A stretch of DNA of 28,678 nt from a virus. Below the pieces are notes generated by a model that was not told where the DNA came from, made no database searches, and saw only the letters and a list, made by a program, of their open reading frames with translations. Every line of letters starts with the position of its first letter. Position 1 is the stretch's first letter. Shown here piece by piece: positions 8,221 through 14,807 of the stretch. The DNA is taken from the IMG/VR virus record IMGVR_UViG_3300037070_004620, positions 1 through 28,678 of that record. The stretch is one strand, 5' to 3'. A program made the position numbers and the translations under genes.

Positions 8221-8265
8221 TTGCCTGTAAGATTTAGCCTAAAGCTAAACTTAAATAAACGGCAA
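8221..8265 (+). other. Foldable leader upstream of coat gene
   Basis: TTTAGC (8233-8238), loop CTAAA, GCTAAA (8244-8249) gives a 6-bp hairpin, enclosed by a possible TTGCC/GGCAA pairing (8221-8225 with 8261-8265). It ends just before the coat gene's ribosome site. There is no T-run, so it is not a terminator. It may influence coat translation or mRNA stability. Confidence 0.3.
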
Positions 8266-8273
8266 GAAAGGGA

Positions 8274-9551
8274 GTGATTACAATTCCAGTAACAATTTCA
8301 GATGTAACCGATACACTTCAAAAAATCATTATGCCCTATATTCAGGATAACCTTCCTAAACACACTATCCTTTTGGATCAGTTGAAAAGGAATGCTGGAG
8401 TTACCGTCATGAACGATAACTTCTATGCTCCTATTAGGGCATCTAGACACGGTGGAGTGGCTAACCTTGCAAACGACGCTTCCAAGCTCGTTTCAGGTGA
8501 GACCAGCTTCGACCAGGCACAGATTGGGGTCAAAATCCTAACTGGTGCGTTTGATATATCAGATTTGACAATCAAAGCGACCAATTCCGATAAAAAGGCT
8601 GTTGCGACTCAGTTAACAGTCCAAGCCGAATCCCTAGCTAGTGACTTTGCAAGAAATGTCAACCGACAGATGTGGTCAGACGGAGTAGGCGTTGTGGGCG
8701 AGATTGCAGGATCAGTATCCTCAACCGTTTTCACAATCGTCACACCGACAGGCTCCATCGACGACGGTAGAACCATCGACAACTACGGCTCCGTTAATGG
8801 AGACAGAAACGTAGCTGAATACTTGGCTCCAGGTATGCTGATCGGTATAGGAACCGCAGCAGCCGCTAAAGGAACCATTTCATCAGTCAACGCGATTGAT
8901 TCCTATTCAGGAACCGTCCATGGAACCATCACCTTGACTGGGGCTACCGCTACCGCCGCTAATGACGCTATCTTTATTCTAGATGGTGATTTAGCAGGAG
9001 CAGGTACCGCAGAAATAACAGGTATCAGAGCAGCTTTATCCTCGACAACAGGCACTTCGCTTTATGCGACAGTACCTCGTTCAACAGTAGGATGGGCTCC
9101 TCAGTTTGGTTCAGTTGCCGAGGCTTTAACACTTTCCAGAATGGAGAGTGCCTACCTCAGAGCTAAAAGGTTTTCCAAAGCAGGCGACAGATACGCCATC
9201 TTCGTTAATTTATCCCTCTACAAAAAATATGGGGATCTCTTAACTTCGATGAGACGATCTGTTGACACCGCTGACCTTTTAGGTGGTTGGACAGGATTGG
9301 AGTTTGCAGCCGGTGCGGGTAAAGTTGGGGTTTTCCTCGACTACGATGTACCAGACGGAGAGTTCTATGTGCTCAATTTAGACACATGGACAATTTGTCA
9401 GGTTGGAGACTTGGGTTGGATTGATGGGGGAACAAGCGATATGCTTAGACGCTCAGACTATTTGACCTATCAGGCCGTAATGGCTTGGTACACTAACTTG
9501 CTTTGCTTAGCTCCAGCAGCTAATGCTAGAGAAGCGCAGAAAACTGCGTAG
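8274..9551 (+). CDS. Major capsid (coat) protein
   Basis: A 425-residue protein placed between scaffold and a strong terminator. The layout fits an HK97-fold coat: a helical N-terminal segment (VTDTLQKIIMPYIQDNLPKH), a mixed region with GETSFDQAQIG (E-loop-like), and a long spine-like helix (QLTVQAESLASDFARNVNRQ). A Thr/Gly/Ala-rich insertion spans ~140-245, and the C-terminal domain ends in hydrophobic strands (VGVFLDYDVPDGEFYVLNLD). The insertion could be a surface domain. The start is uncertain. GTG 8274 is part of AGAAAGGGAGTGAT, itself a near-perfect ribosome site, so initiation a few bases later, possibly at ATT 8283, is mechanically more plausible (see findings). I infer the role mainly from order, size and composition. 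Confidence 0.8.
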   Translation: MITIPVTISDVTDTLQKIIMPYIQDNLPKHTILLDQLKRNAGVTVMNDNFYAPIRASRHGGVANLANDASKLVSGETSFDQAQIGVKILTGAFDISDLTIKATNSDKKAVATQLTVQAESLASDFARNVNRQMWSDGVGVVGEIAGSVSSTVFTIVTPTGSIDDGRTIDNYGSVNGDRNVAEYLAPGMLIGIGTAAAAKGTISSVNAIDSYSGTVHGTITLTGATATAANDAIFILDGDLAGAGTAEITGIRAALSSTTGTSLYATVPRSTVGWAPQFGSVAEALTLSRMESAYLRAKRFSKAGDRYAIFVNLSLYKKYGDLLTSMRRSVDTADLLGGWTGLEFAAGAGKVGVFLDYDVPDGEFYVLNLDTWTICQVGDLGWIDGGTSDMLRRSDYLTYQAVMAWYTNLLCLAPAANAREAQKTA

Positions 9552-9568
9552 TAGATAACGGAGTTTTG

Positions 9569-9626
9569 GTCGCGGTTTTGGCCGTTTGAGGGGAGCAATC
9601 CCAGACTCAAAACCGCGACATTTTCT
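9569..9626 (+). terminator. Strong terminator after coat gene
   Basis: A perfect 12-bp inverted repeat: GTCGCGGTTTTG (9569-9580) with CAAAACCGCGAC (9608-9619). It is followed by ATTTTCTT, ends 9 bases before the next ATG, and has a 27-base apical region between the arms. It probably ends most coat transcripts and sets the ratio of coat to downstream products. Confidence 0.75.
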
Positions 9627-9627
9627 T

Positions 9628-9963
9628 ATGAACGTAGCTAAAGAAGACTATAAATTTCTAAACCCTGGTGGTGCTCCAGACCCTGACTTCTCGCCTGAAC
9701 ACAATAAGGCTGTCATTGACTCAACCATCAAGAAGTACCACGCCATGAGGCGTAAAAAGATCAAGGAGTACAACGCAGGGATCATGGAGAGAGCTGAAGC
9801 CGCAGCATACTACCTCAAAGCCCGTGAGATGGGTGGCAACAACGTCTCCAACATCGTGGAGTACTTCGGCAAAGCTCAACTTAGACAGCTCACAGCCCAG
9901 AAGCTTGAAGCTAAAGTCCTCAGCCGCAGGAACAAGGTCATGAAGCTAGGAGCATCGAATTAA
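9628..9963 (+). CDS. Hypothetical small head-region protein
   Basis: A 111-residue protein of unknown family. The frame is open from a TTG at 9586, but that start lies inside the terminator hairpin loop, so I choose ATG 9628. The protein starts MNVAKEDYKFLNPGG, then a helical, basic middle (IKKYHAMRRKKIKEYNAGI), AEAAAYYLKAREMGGNN, and a C-terminal helix rich in Gln, Leu and Arg (FGKAQLRQLTAQKLEAKVLS). With no strong ribosome site and a terminator directly upstream, its expression may be low and depend on read-through. A nucleic-acid or capsid-interior role is possible from the basic charge. Confidence 0.6.
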   Translation: MNVAKEDYKFLNPGGAPDPDFSPEHNKAVIDSTIKKYHAMRRKKIKEYNAGIMERAEAAAYYLKAREMGGNNVSNIVEYFGKAQLRQLTAQKLEAKVLSRRNKVMKLGASN

Positions 9964-9964
9964 T

Positions 9965-10102
9965 GTGGCAAGACGCAATAGTAAGGCTAGAAGGCAATAC
10001 AAGATAAGTTTTAGAAGGTTTGCCAGGCTGGCAGGGTTAACCCCTGTCGAACGAGTTAGATTATTTAAACATATATACATGAAAGGGGGTGTGAACAAAT
10101 AA
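9965..10102 (+). CDS. Small highly basic protein (45 aa)
   Basis: GTG 9965 opens a 45-residue frame beginning MARRNSKARRQYKISF, continuing RRFARLAGLTPVERVRLF and ending MKGGVNK. About a third of the residues are Arg or Lys, so it is likely to bind nucleic acid or the capsid interior. AGGAG at 9949-9953 is a plausible ribosome site, and the gene starts 2 bases after the previous gene's stop. Its last codons contain AAAGGGGGTG, the presumed ribosome site of the next gene, which argues for translational coupling. I do not recognise the family. Length and lack of a homologue keep confidence moderate. Confidence 0.55.
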   Translation: MARRNSKARRQYKISFRRFARLAGLTPVERVRLFKHIYMKGGVNK

Positions 10103-10129
10103 TTACTGGGAACACAATAACCAGTAATT
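10101..10129 (+). other. Perfect 9-bp hairpin between ribosome site and start codon
   Basis: AATTACTGG (10101-10109) pairs perfectly with CCAGTAATT (10121-10129) around an 11-base loop. It lies after the strong ribosome site AAAGGGGGTG (10082-10091) and before the first usable in-frame start (TTG 10137). Folding would shorten the effective distance between them. There is no T-run, so termination is unlikely. Confidence 0.5.
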
Positions 10130-10136
10130 CAATAAA

Positions 10137-10811
10137 TTGTCAGGATTAAAAGATAATTTTCCAGGAGTATTTAATAAAGTTGGTACATCAGGGTGGCAGG
10201 TTTCACCCGATGAAATCGACATGGATCATCAGTATATGATCCTCAACCCGTCTGTTTCGGCTACTTACTTCGGTACAGTGGAGGCGACATCCGCCTCAGC
10301 TATCGTATTAACTCAGGCCAGAGCCGACTATCCACGAAACGTTCTTGTCACCGCATTAGGCGTTGCAGGAGGTATGGGTGGAACAGCCGTTATTAACGGT
10401 AAAAACCAGTTCGGAGAGACCATTTCCGAATCCATCGGATTTGGATCAGCAGCAGGAGGAGGAACCACAGCAGGTACGAAAATATTTGCTCAGGTTACCA
10501 ATGGTACATTCACCCCAGCAGGGTTGGGTGGTACAGCCGTTGCTACCGTTTCTCTCGGTGTAGTCATCGGAACAGTCATGCTACCTACCTTCGGACTTCC
10601 AGCCAGACTTGGTGGAACTTCCGATATTAAAGCTGTAACTTGGTTAGATGCAGATGTATCAAAAATGACTAATGCCGCATCACACGCTCAGGTTAGCCGC
10701 AGTGCTATTACAATTGAAGTAGCAGGTGGTATGGCCGCCGCTGATTCGTTCATGGTGTACTACCGACCTACCTTCAATTCAGCAGGATCTGCCAAGACCG
10801 CTAAGTTGTAA
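10137..10811 (+). CDS. Putative capsid decoration or head protein
   Basis: A 224-residue protein rich in Gly, Ala, Thr and Val with beta-strand character throughout (ATVSLGVVIGTVMLPTFG, SRSAITIEVAGG, DSFMVYYRPTF). The N-terminal ~40 residues are more polar (NKVGTSGWQVSPDEIDMDH). Its position downstream of the coat gene suits a decoration, cement or head-vertex protein, but the sequence shows no signature to prove this. TTG 10137 is the only usual start after an in-frame TAA at 10125, and its ribosome site is 45 bases upstream across a hairpin. An alternative reading begins at ATT 10103 in another frame and would need a +1 shift near 10137. Confidence 0.6.
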   Translation: MSGLKDNFPGVFNKVGTSGWQVSPDEIDMDHQYMILNPSVSATYFGTVEATSASAIVLTQARADYPRNVLVTALGVAGGMGGTAVINGKNQFGETISESIGFGSAAGGGTTAGTKIFAQVTNGTFTPAGLGGTAVATVSLGVVIGTVMLPTFGLPARLGGTSDIKAVTWLDADVSKMTNAASHAQVSRSAITIEVAGGMAAADSFMVYYRPTFNSAGSAKTAKL

Positions 10812-10849
10812 GTAGCGTTACTAACCCTACGTGAGTTAGTTGAGGCTAC
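10812..10849 (+). other. Two-stem hairpin in the spacer before the HNH gene
   Basis: GTAGC (10812-10816) pairs with GCTAC (10845-10849), and inside it ACTAAC (10820-10825) pairs with GTTAGT (10835-10840). There is no T-run. It begins directly after the stop of the putative decoration gene and could protect the 3' end of that mRNA. Between it and 10875 I see no other feature. Confidence 0.35.
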
Positions 10850-10874
10850 AACGCGGCAACGAGCTTCCAAGGAA

Positions 10875-10903
10875 TTGACAAATGGACGTTGATCCGCTAA
10901 AAC
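10875..10903 (+). promoter_or_regulatory. Possible promoter before HNH gene
   Basis: A perfect TTGACA (10875-10880) is followed, after 17 bases, by TAAAAC (10898-10903), which matches TATAAT in four of six positions and lacks the CTAG that precedes the -10 in P1-P3 and P5. The predicted start, near 10910, falls inside the 5' arm of the following hairpin. This is weaker than P1-P5. Confidence 0.35.
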
Positions 10904-10951
10904 ATAAAAAGCAGTTTTGATTATCAAGTAACAATCAGACTGCTTTTTATG
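10903..10951 (+). terminator. Long hairpin ending in the HNH start codon; possible bidirectional terminator
   Basis: CATAAAAAGCAGT (10903-10915) pairs perfectly over 13 bp with ACTGCTTTTTATG (10939-10951). Inside, TGATT and AATCA can add five pairs. The arms carry an A-run and a T-run, so the element could terminate on either strand. The ATG of the HNH gene is the last three bases of the 3' arm and would be sequestered in read-through mRNA. Confidence 0.6.
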
Positions 10952-11374
10952 TTGGGGACCAAACCAAATAAACACTGTTTAATCTGCAATAAAGCCTTCT
11001 ATGCTCCCCGATGGTTAATCAAGCAATCTGGCGCGAAGTATTGTTCTCATCCATGCTATTGGCAATCTAAGAAAGGTAATACACCGTGGAATAAGGGTAT
11101 CAAAGGCTCAGTGAAACCCAACGCTGGCTCGTTTCTTCCTCAGGAACGGACATTTAAGGGGACGATGGAAGAATATAAGGCTCTTCATTATTGGGTCAGT
11201 AAAGAGCTGGGTAAACCTAAAAAATGTCAGCTATGCGGAATAGAGGAGAAACGCCGTTATCACTGGGCAAATAAGAGCCACACCTACAAACAAGACCTAA
11301 GCGATTGGATCAGACTGTGCGTACCCTGTCATATAAGATATGACCAGAGGAAGCGGGGTTATGCAGCAGCGTAA
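10949..11374 (+). CDS. HNH endonuclease, probable free-standing homing enzyme
   Basis: A 141-residue protein with an N-terminal Cys pattern (C10, C13, C32, C36) that reads as a zinc-binding module and an NTPWNKG motif common in phage-borne HNH proteins. The C-terminal HNH/zinc core has C93-x2-C96, then H105, N108 and H111, closed by C124-x2-C127-H128. Such enzymes cut DNA and often spread between phages by homing into conserved late genes. It sits between virion genes and the sugar cassette. Its ATG has no ribosome site and lies in the base of a 13-bp hairpin, so translation from long mRNAs is probably blocked. The 3' end overlaps the next gene by 14 bases, taking ATG 11361 as its start. Target site is unknown. 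Confidence 0.8.
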   Translation: MLGTKPNKHCLICNKAFYAPRWLIKQSGAKYCSHPCYWQSKKGNTPWNKGIKGSVKPNAGSFLPQERTFKGTMEEYKALHYWVSKELGKPKKCQLCGIEEKRRYHWANKSHTYKQDLSDWIRLCVPCHIRYDQRKRGYAAA

Positions 11375-12020
11375 AGGAATTTTCTACACCGAACCAATTG
11401 AAAAACACTATCTAGGGGATATTATGATGGAGATTTTTAAGGTCAGGATTTATGACCCGTTCTTTGTAGGAAGAAAGGACCTGACGGTGATTGATGCAGG
11501 TAGCAATGTGGGAATCTTCTCCTTATACGCCCATCCTTACTCGAAGGTAATTCACGCCTTAGAGCCCGCTCAAGAACACTTTGATACCTTAAACCACATG
11601 CTGGAATACAACGGCATTGAAAACGTCAAAACCCACAAACTGGCACTCTCCCACCAGAATGGGGAAACCACCTTCTACCACACCCCCAACGTCACAGCCT
11701 ATTCCCTGAGACCAGAGATCCACGTCCCTGAGGCAGGTCAGGAGACAGTCCAGACCATCAGGCTGGATGACTTCTTTAAACAGGAGGGGATTGAGCACGT
11801 GGATTTTATGAAACTCGACATTGAAGGCTCGGAGTTCGAGGTAGTCGGCGGTGAGGGATTTGAGAACGTCGCTGACAAGATTGACGCCTTAGTGGTGGAG
11901 CTTCACGCATGGCCGGGCATCAATTACCAACAGATCATTACCAGACTCAATGACTTAGGATTTGATCTACAGCAGATGGCAACGGAAGCTACGGTCTTCG
12001 CAGGGAGACGCAGGAAATGA
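11361..12020 (+). CDS. FkbM-family methyltransferase, copy 1
   Basis: A SAM-dependent methyltransferase of the FkbM (Methyltransf_21) type, a family that O-methylates sugars or polyketides. Motif I is VIDAGSNVG (residues 43-51), followed by the acidic HALEP loop near 66-69 and the family's KLDIEGSE motif (151-158). The length of 219 residues is normal for the core domain. ATG 11340 is also in frame, but AGAGGAAGCGGGG directly before ATG 11361 favours the later start. The downstream gene is a second FkbM protein overlapping by 4 bases (ATGA), and glycosyltransferases follow. The likely substrate is therefore a sugar made or attached by this cassette. Confidence 0.85.
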   Translation: MQQRKGIFYTEPIEKHYLGDIMMEIFKVRIYDPFFVGRKDLTVIDAGSNVGIFSLYAHPYSKVIHALEPAQEHFDTLNHMLEYNGIENVKTHKLALSHQNGETTFYHTPNVTAYSLRPEIHVPEAGQETVQTIRLDDFFKQEGIEHVDFMKLDIEGSEFEVVGGEGFENVADKIDALVVELHAWPGINYQQIITRLNDLGFDLQQMATEATVFAGRRRK

Positions 12021-12622
12021 TTAGGGTCGGTGACTACAATATCCACACCCTGCCATCAGCGGAGAGGTTTATAAACGAGGTTATGGTTGGTCAGGAATAC
12101 AAGCGGGCATTTAAAGATAAGGTCATCATTGATGTCGGGGCAAATTTGGGTGCATTCACTCTTTACGCCTACGAGTACGCAGACAAGATATTTGCTATAG
12201 AACCATCACCAGTTAACTTTGAATGCCTCGTAAAAAACATCGGGGAAAACAACCTGAGTCGGGTCGAAGCCTTCAACCTGGCTATCGGCGGTAGGAACGG
12301 CAGACGGTCTCTTGATGGCAGTGATGAAGTCTCAGGCGGCTGGAAGCTCGGTGATGATGCTGAGGATGGAGTCGAAACCCTGACCCTAGCTAGCTTTATG
12401 GAGAAAAACGGAATTGAGTATGCAGACGTTATCAAGATCGATGTGGAAGGACTTGAGGATGAAATATTCAAGGCTGATGACTTTCCGAAGGTAGCAAATA
12501 GGATTGGCCTGATGGTCGGGGAAGCCCACGCAGGCACACAGATAGGCTCAATACTCAAAGAGCATGGATTCATGTACGAGCCAACAACAGCTGGCGGCTT
12601 CCTAGCTAGGAGGCAGGGATGA
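12017..12622 (+). CDS. FkbM-family methyltransferase, copy 2
   Basis: A 201-residue relative of the preceding gene. It carries motif I VIIDVGANLG (36-45), AIEPSPVNFE (60-69), and IKIDVEGLE (139-147). The two copies share order and motifs but are clearly diverged, so this is an old duplication or two separate acquisitions rather than a recent tandem repeat. The start overlaps the upstream stop as ATGA and the end overlaps the next start the same way, which indicates one translationally coupled operon. Two methyltransferases in series suggest that two positions, or two sugars, are methylated. Acceptors are unknown. Confidence 0.85.
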   Translation: MIRVGDYNIHTLPSAERFINEVMVGQEYKRAFKDKVIIDVGANLGAFTLYAYEYADKIFAIEPSPVNFECLVKNIGENNLSRVEAFNLAIGGRNGRRSLDGSDEVSGGWKLGDDAEDGVETLTLASFMEKNGIEYADVIKIDVEGLEDEIFKADDFPKVANRIGLMVGEAHAGTQIGSILKEHGFMYEPTTAGGFLARRQG

Positions 12623-13407
12623 AAAAACGAGCGGTGGCTTTCACAATTGCCGATGGCAATAATCTAGCCTGGGCCAAGATGATGATCGCGAGTCTTCGCA
12701 AATTCCACAGTGAAGAGGAGTTACCAGTATTCATCTATTCCCCTGAGCCAACAGCTCTGGCTCGTGACCCTCACTTCTTCTATCGGGCTACCCCCAACTT
12801 CGCCAAAGACCTGATTAAAGAGTATGACCTCGTAATAAAAATGGATGCGGATATGATCATTACTGGGGATCTAAACCACATCCTCAATGATGAATCCTAT
12901 GACGTGGGTGGTGTCCTGAACTGGAACAGGGTTGATCCAACACTTTACGGGTTAGTCCAGGTTTGGGATATCAAGCCTGACAAATACCTCAACTGCGGTC
13001 TGGTAGCTATGCGGAGTGAGGAATTCATCAACCACTGGTGGGCACTCTGTAACTCCGATCATTTCTTGACTTATCAGTACAGAGAGCAGGACTTGCTCAA
13101 CATCCTAGCCTGGTACGGTAACTACAAGGTTCAGGTATTCGACTGGCAGGATACTTGGAACGGTCTCATCTCCAAGGGTGAATGGCCCAGAGCCCAGCTG
13201 GTGGGAGATGACATCGTTGTCTATCCAGAGATCCAGCTTGACGGTACCAAGTTCCCTGAGATAACCAAAAAACTCAAAGTATTACATTGGGCAGGAGGTA
13301 ACGCTAACCCTGAGAAGATGAATTACAGGCTCGGATTTAACGACGACATTATTAAAAGAATAGACTATTTGGTAAAGGAGGTGAAGCATGAGCAAAGTAA
13401 AAGTTGA
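12619..13407 (+). CDS. GT8-like retaining glycosyltransferase
   Basis: A 262-residue GT-A fold protein with the marks of the GT8/glycogenin-like group. The metal- and nucleotide-sugar-binding motif is KMDAD (74-78). Also present are YLNCGLVAM (123-131), an REQD segment ending at D158, and the C-terminal LHWAGG (222-227), whose His usually completes the metal site. It probably transfers a hexose from a nucleotide sugar. The gene lies in an overlapping series with two methyltransferases upstream and a small Cys/His protein and GT4-like enzyme downstream. Whether the acceptor is a virion protein, the phage DNA or the host surface is not visible. Confidence 0.8.
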   Translation: MKKRAVAFTIADGNNLAWAKMMIASLRKFHSEEELPVFIYSPEPTALARDPHFFYRATPNFAKDLIKEYDLVIKMDADMIITGDLNHILNDESYDVGGVLNWNRVDPTLYGLVQVWDIKPDKYLNCGLVAMRSEEFINHWWALCNSDHFLTYQYREQDLLNILAWYGNYKVQVFDWQDTWNGLISKGEWPRAQLVGDDIVVYPEIQLDGTKFPEITKKLKVLHWAGGNANPEKMNYRLGFNDDIIKRIDYLVKEVKHEQSKS

Positions 13408-13588
13408 GACCGAAACGTCGGCACCTGATACGGGCTGGAGATGTACTGTCTGTCTGGAAATAGCCAGATGTCATGTCGCTGGATTTTACCTGTGCGTAAA
13501 GCACTTCAAACAGTTTAGTGGTGGATTCCACGGTGGGGATAAAACAATTCATCAAATGACAAAGGAGTATCTAAGTGAGCAAGACTAA
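13388..13588 (+). CDS. Small Cys/His-rich, probable zinc-binding protein
   Basis: A 66-residue protein with Cys spacing WRCTVCLEIARCHVAGFY followed by LCVKHF. The CxxC, CH and CxKH groups could form one or two zinc sites. It starts at ATG 13388 behind a strong AAAGGAGGTGAAGC ribosome site, inside the end of the GT8-like gene, and its end overlaps the GT4-like start by 14 bases. Being locked between two glycosyltransferases suggests a partner or regulator of the cassette, but no function can be assigned. Confidence 0.7.
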   Translation: MSKVKVETETSAPDTGWRCTVCLEIARCHVAGFYLCVKHFKQFSGGFHGGDKTIHQMTKEYLSEQD

Positions 13589-14807
13589 GAAGAGACTGAA
13601 GATATTTCTGAATTCTAATGCTCCGTTTGCCCCTAGCGGCTACGGAACTCAAACGAGTGAACTAGTCTACCGTTGGCGTGATGCAGGCTATGAAGTAGCC
13701 GTCTGCTGCTTCTACGGGTTAGAGGGAATGCCGATTATGCACGAGGGTATCAAACTGTACCCTAAGATGGCCTCAGCCTGGGGCGAAGATGCCATGGTTT
13801 ACCACGGACGGGATTTTCAGGCTGATGTCACCTTCTCGCTGCAAGACATCTGGACTTTGGATGTCAATTCCTTAAGACAGATCAACCGCTGGATACCGAT
13901 TGTGCCGATTGACCATGAGCCGGTCCCCAGATCTATCTATGACCGCCTGAAGCTGGCTTACAGGGTGGTGACCTACTCGAAGTTCGGTAAGAAACAGCTC
14001 TCAGAGATGGGAATGGCCTCAACCTACATCCCTCACACTGTTGATACCAACATCTTTAAACCGATGGATAAAGCCGAATGCCGAAAAGCCTTTGGAGTAC
14101 CTGAAAACCTGTTCCTGTTTGGTATGATCGCAGCCAATAAGGAAATGCCACCCAGAAAATCATTTCAGGAGGCAATCGACGCTTTCAAGCTGTTCCATGA
14201 CAAACACCCCGAGTCAGCGATGTACTTTAACACCTTAGTCCAGCAGCAGGGTGGGTTTGACATCCCAGGTTATGCCAACTTCTTAGGAATAGGCGAATGT
14301 ATCTACTCACTTGATCCCTACGTTCAGATGTATAAAATCGACAGGCCAACCTTAGCAAAGATCGAGAACATGTTTGATGTTCTACTTTGCCCATCACTTA
14401 ATGAGGGCTTCGGGGTACCGATTATCGAAGCCCAGGCCTGTGGGGTACCTGCGATAGTCAACAACTGCACCGCCATGCCTGAGCTGGTGATTCCGGGTAA
14501 GACTGGTGAAATCTGTGAGGTAGCATACAAACGCTGGTCACCACTGGCAGCCTACATGGGAGTACCTGACCATAAATCCCTTTACGAGCAGATGGAGAAA
14601 ATATATGCCGCAGGGACTCAAAAGTACGCTAAAAACGCCCGTAAGTTCGTTGTAGATAACTACGACTCTGAGACGGTAATTAAAGACGCTTGGTTACCGT
14701 TTCTCTCTGTACTCGAAAAGGAGGTTTATGGCGAAGACAAAAGTACTGCTGATGCCGTTGGAGTGGTGGATGAAGGTAGCGAAGTTAAACCCCAAGTGGC
14801 ACCGTGA
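13575..14807 (+). CDS. GT4-like glycosyltransferase (GT-B fold)
   Basis: A 410-residue protein. The N-terminal Rossmann half has the Gly-rich acceptor loop NAPFAPSGYGTQ (15-26). The C-terminal half carries the GT4 signature EGFGVPIIEAQACGVP (277-292), including the donor-binding second Glu (E285). A short, Val- and Asp-rich tail follows after residue 385. It probably adds a sugar from a nucleotide-sugar donor. The start is GTG 13575, after AAAGGAG, overlapping the preceding gene. The last 80 bases overlap a small gene in another frame. It is the last enzyme of the 11361-14807 sugar cassette. Confidence 0.85.
   Translation: MSKTKKRLKIFLNSNAPFAPSGYGTQTSELVYRWRDAGYEVAVCCFYGLEGMPIMHEGIKLYPKMASAWGEDAMVYHGRDFQADVTFSLQDIWTLDVNSLRQINRWIPIVPIDHEPVPRSIYDRLKLAYRVVTYSKFGKKQLSEMGMASTYIPHTVDTNIFKPMDKAECRKAFGVPENLFLFGMIAANKEMPPRKSFQEAIDAFKLFHDKHPESAMYFNTLVQQQGGFDIPGYANFLGIGECIYSLDPYVQMYKIDRPTLAKIENMFDVLLCPSLNEGFGVPIIEAQACGVPAIVNNCTAMPELVIPGKTGEICEVAYKRWSPLAAYMGVPDHKSLYEQMEKIYAAGTQKYAKNARKFVVDNYDSETVIKDAWLPFLSVLEKEVYGEDKSTADAVGVVDEGSEVKPQVAP

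Noticed and set aside
8563-8591. TTGACA within the coat gene as a sixth promoter
   Set aside because: Seventeen bases downstream is CGATAA, with no CTAG and no following gene start; the site is well inside the coat coding region.
9586-9627. TTG 9586 as start of the gene after coat
   Set aside because: It lies in the loop of the 12-bp terminator hairpin; ATG 9628 is directly behind the structure.
12169-12573. 134-codon minus-strand frame opposite the second FkbM gene
   Set aside because: The plus frame has clear methyltransferase motifs; the minus frame has none and no initiation signal.
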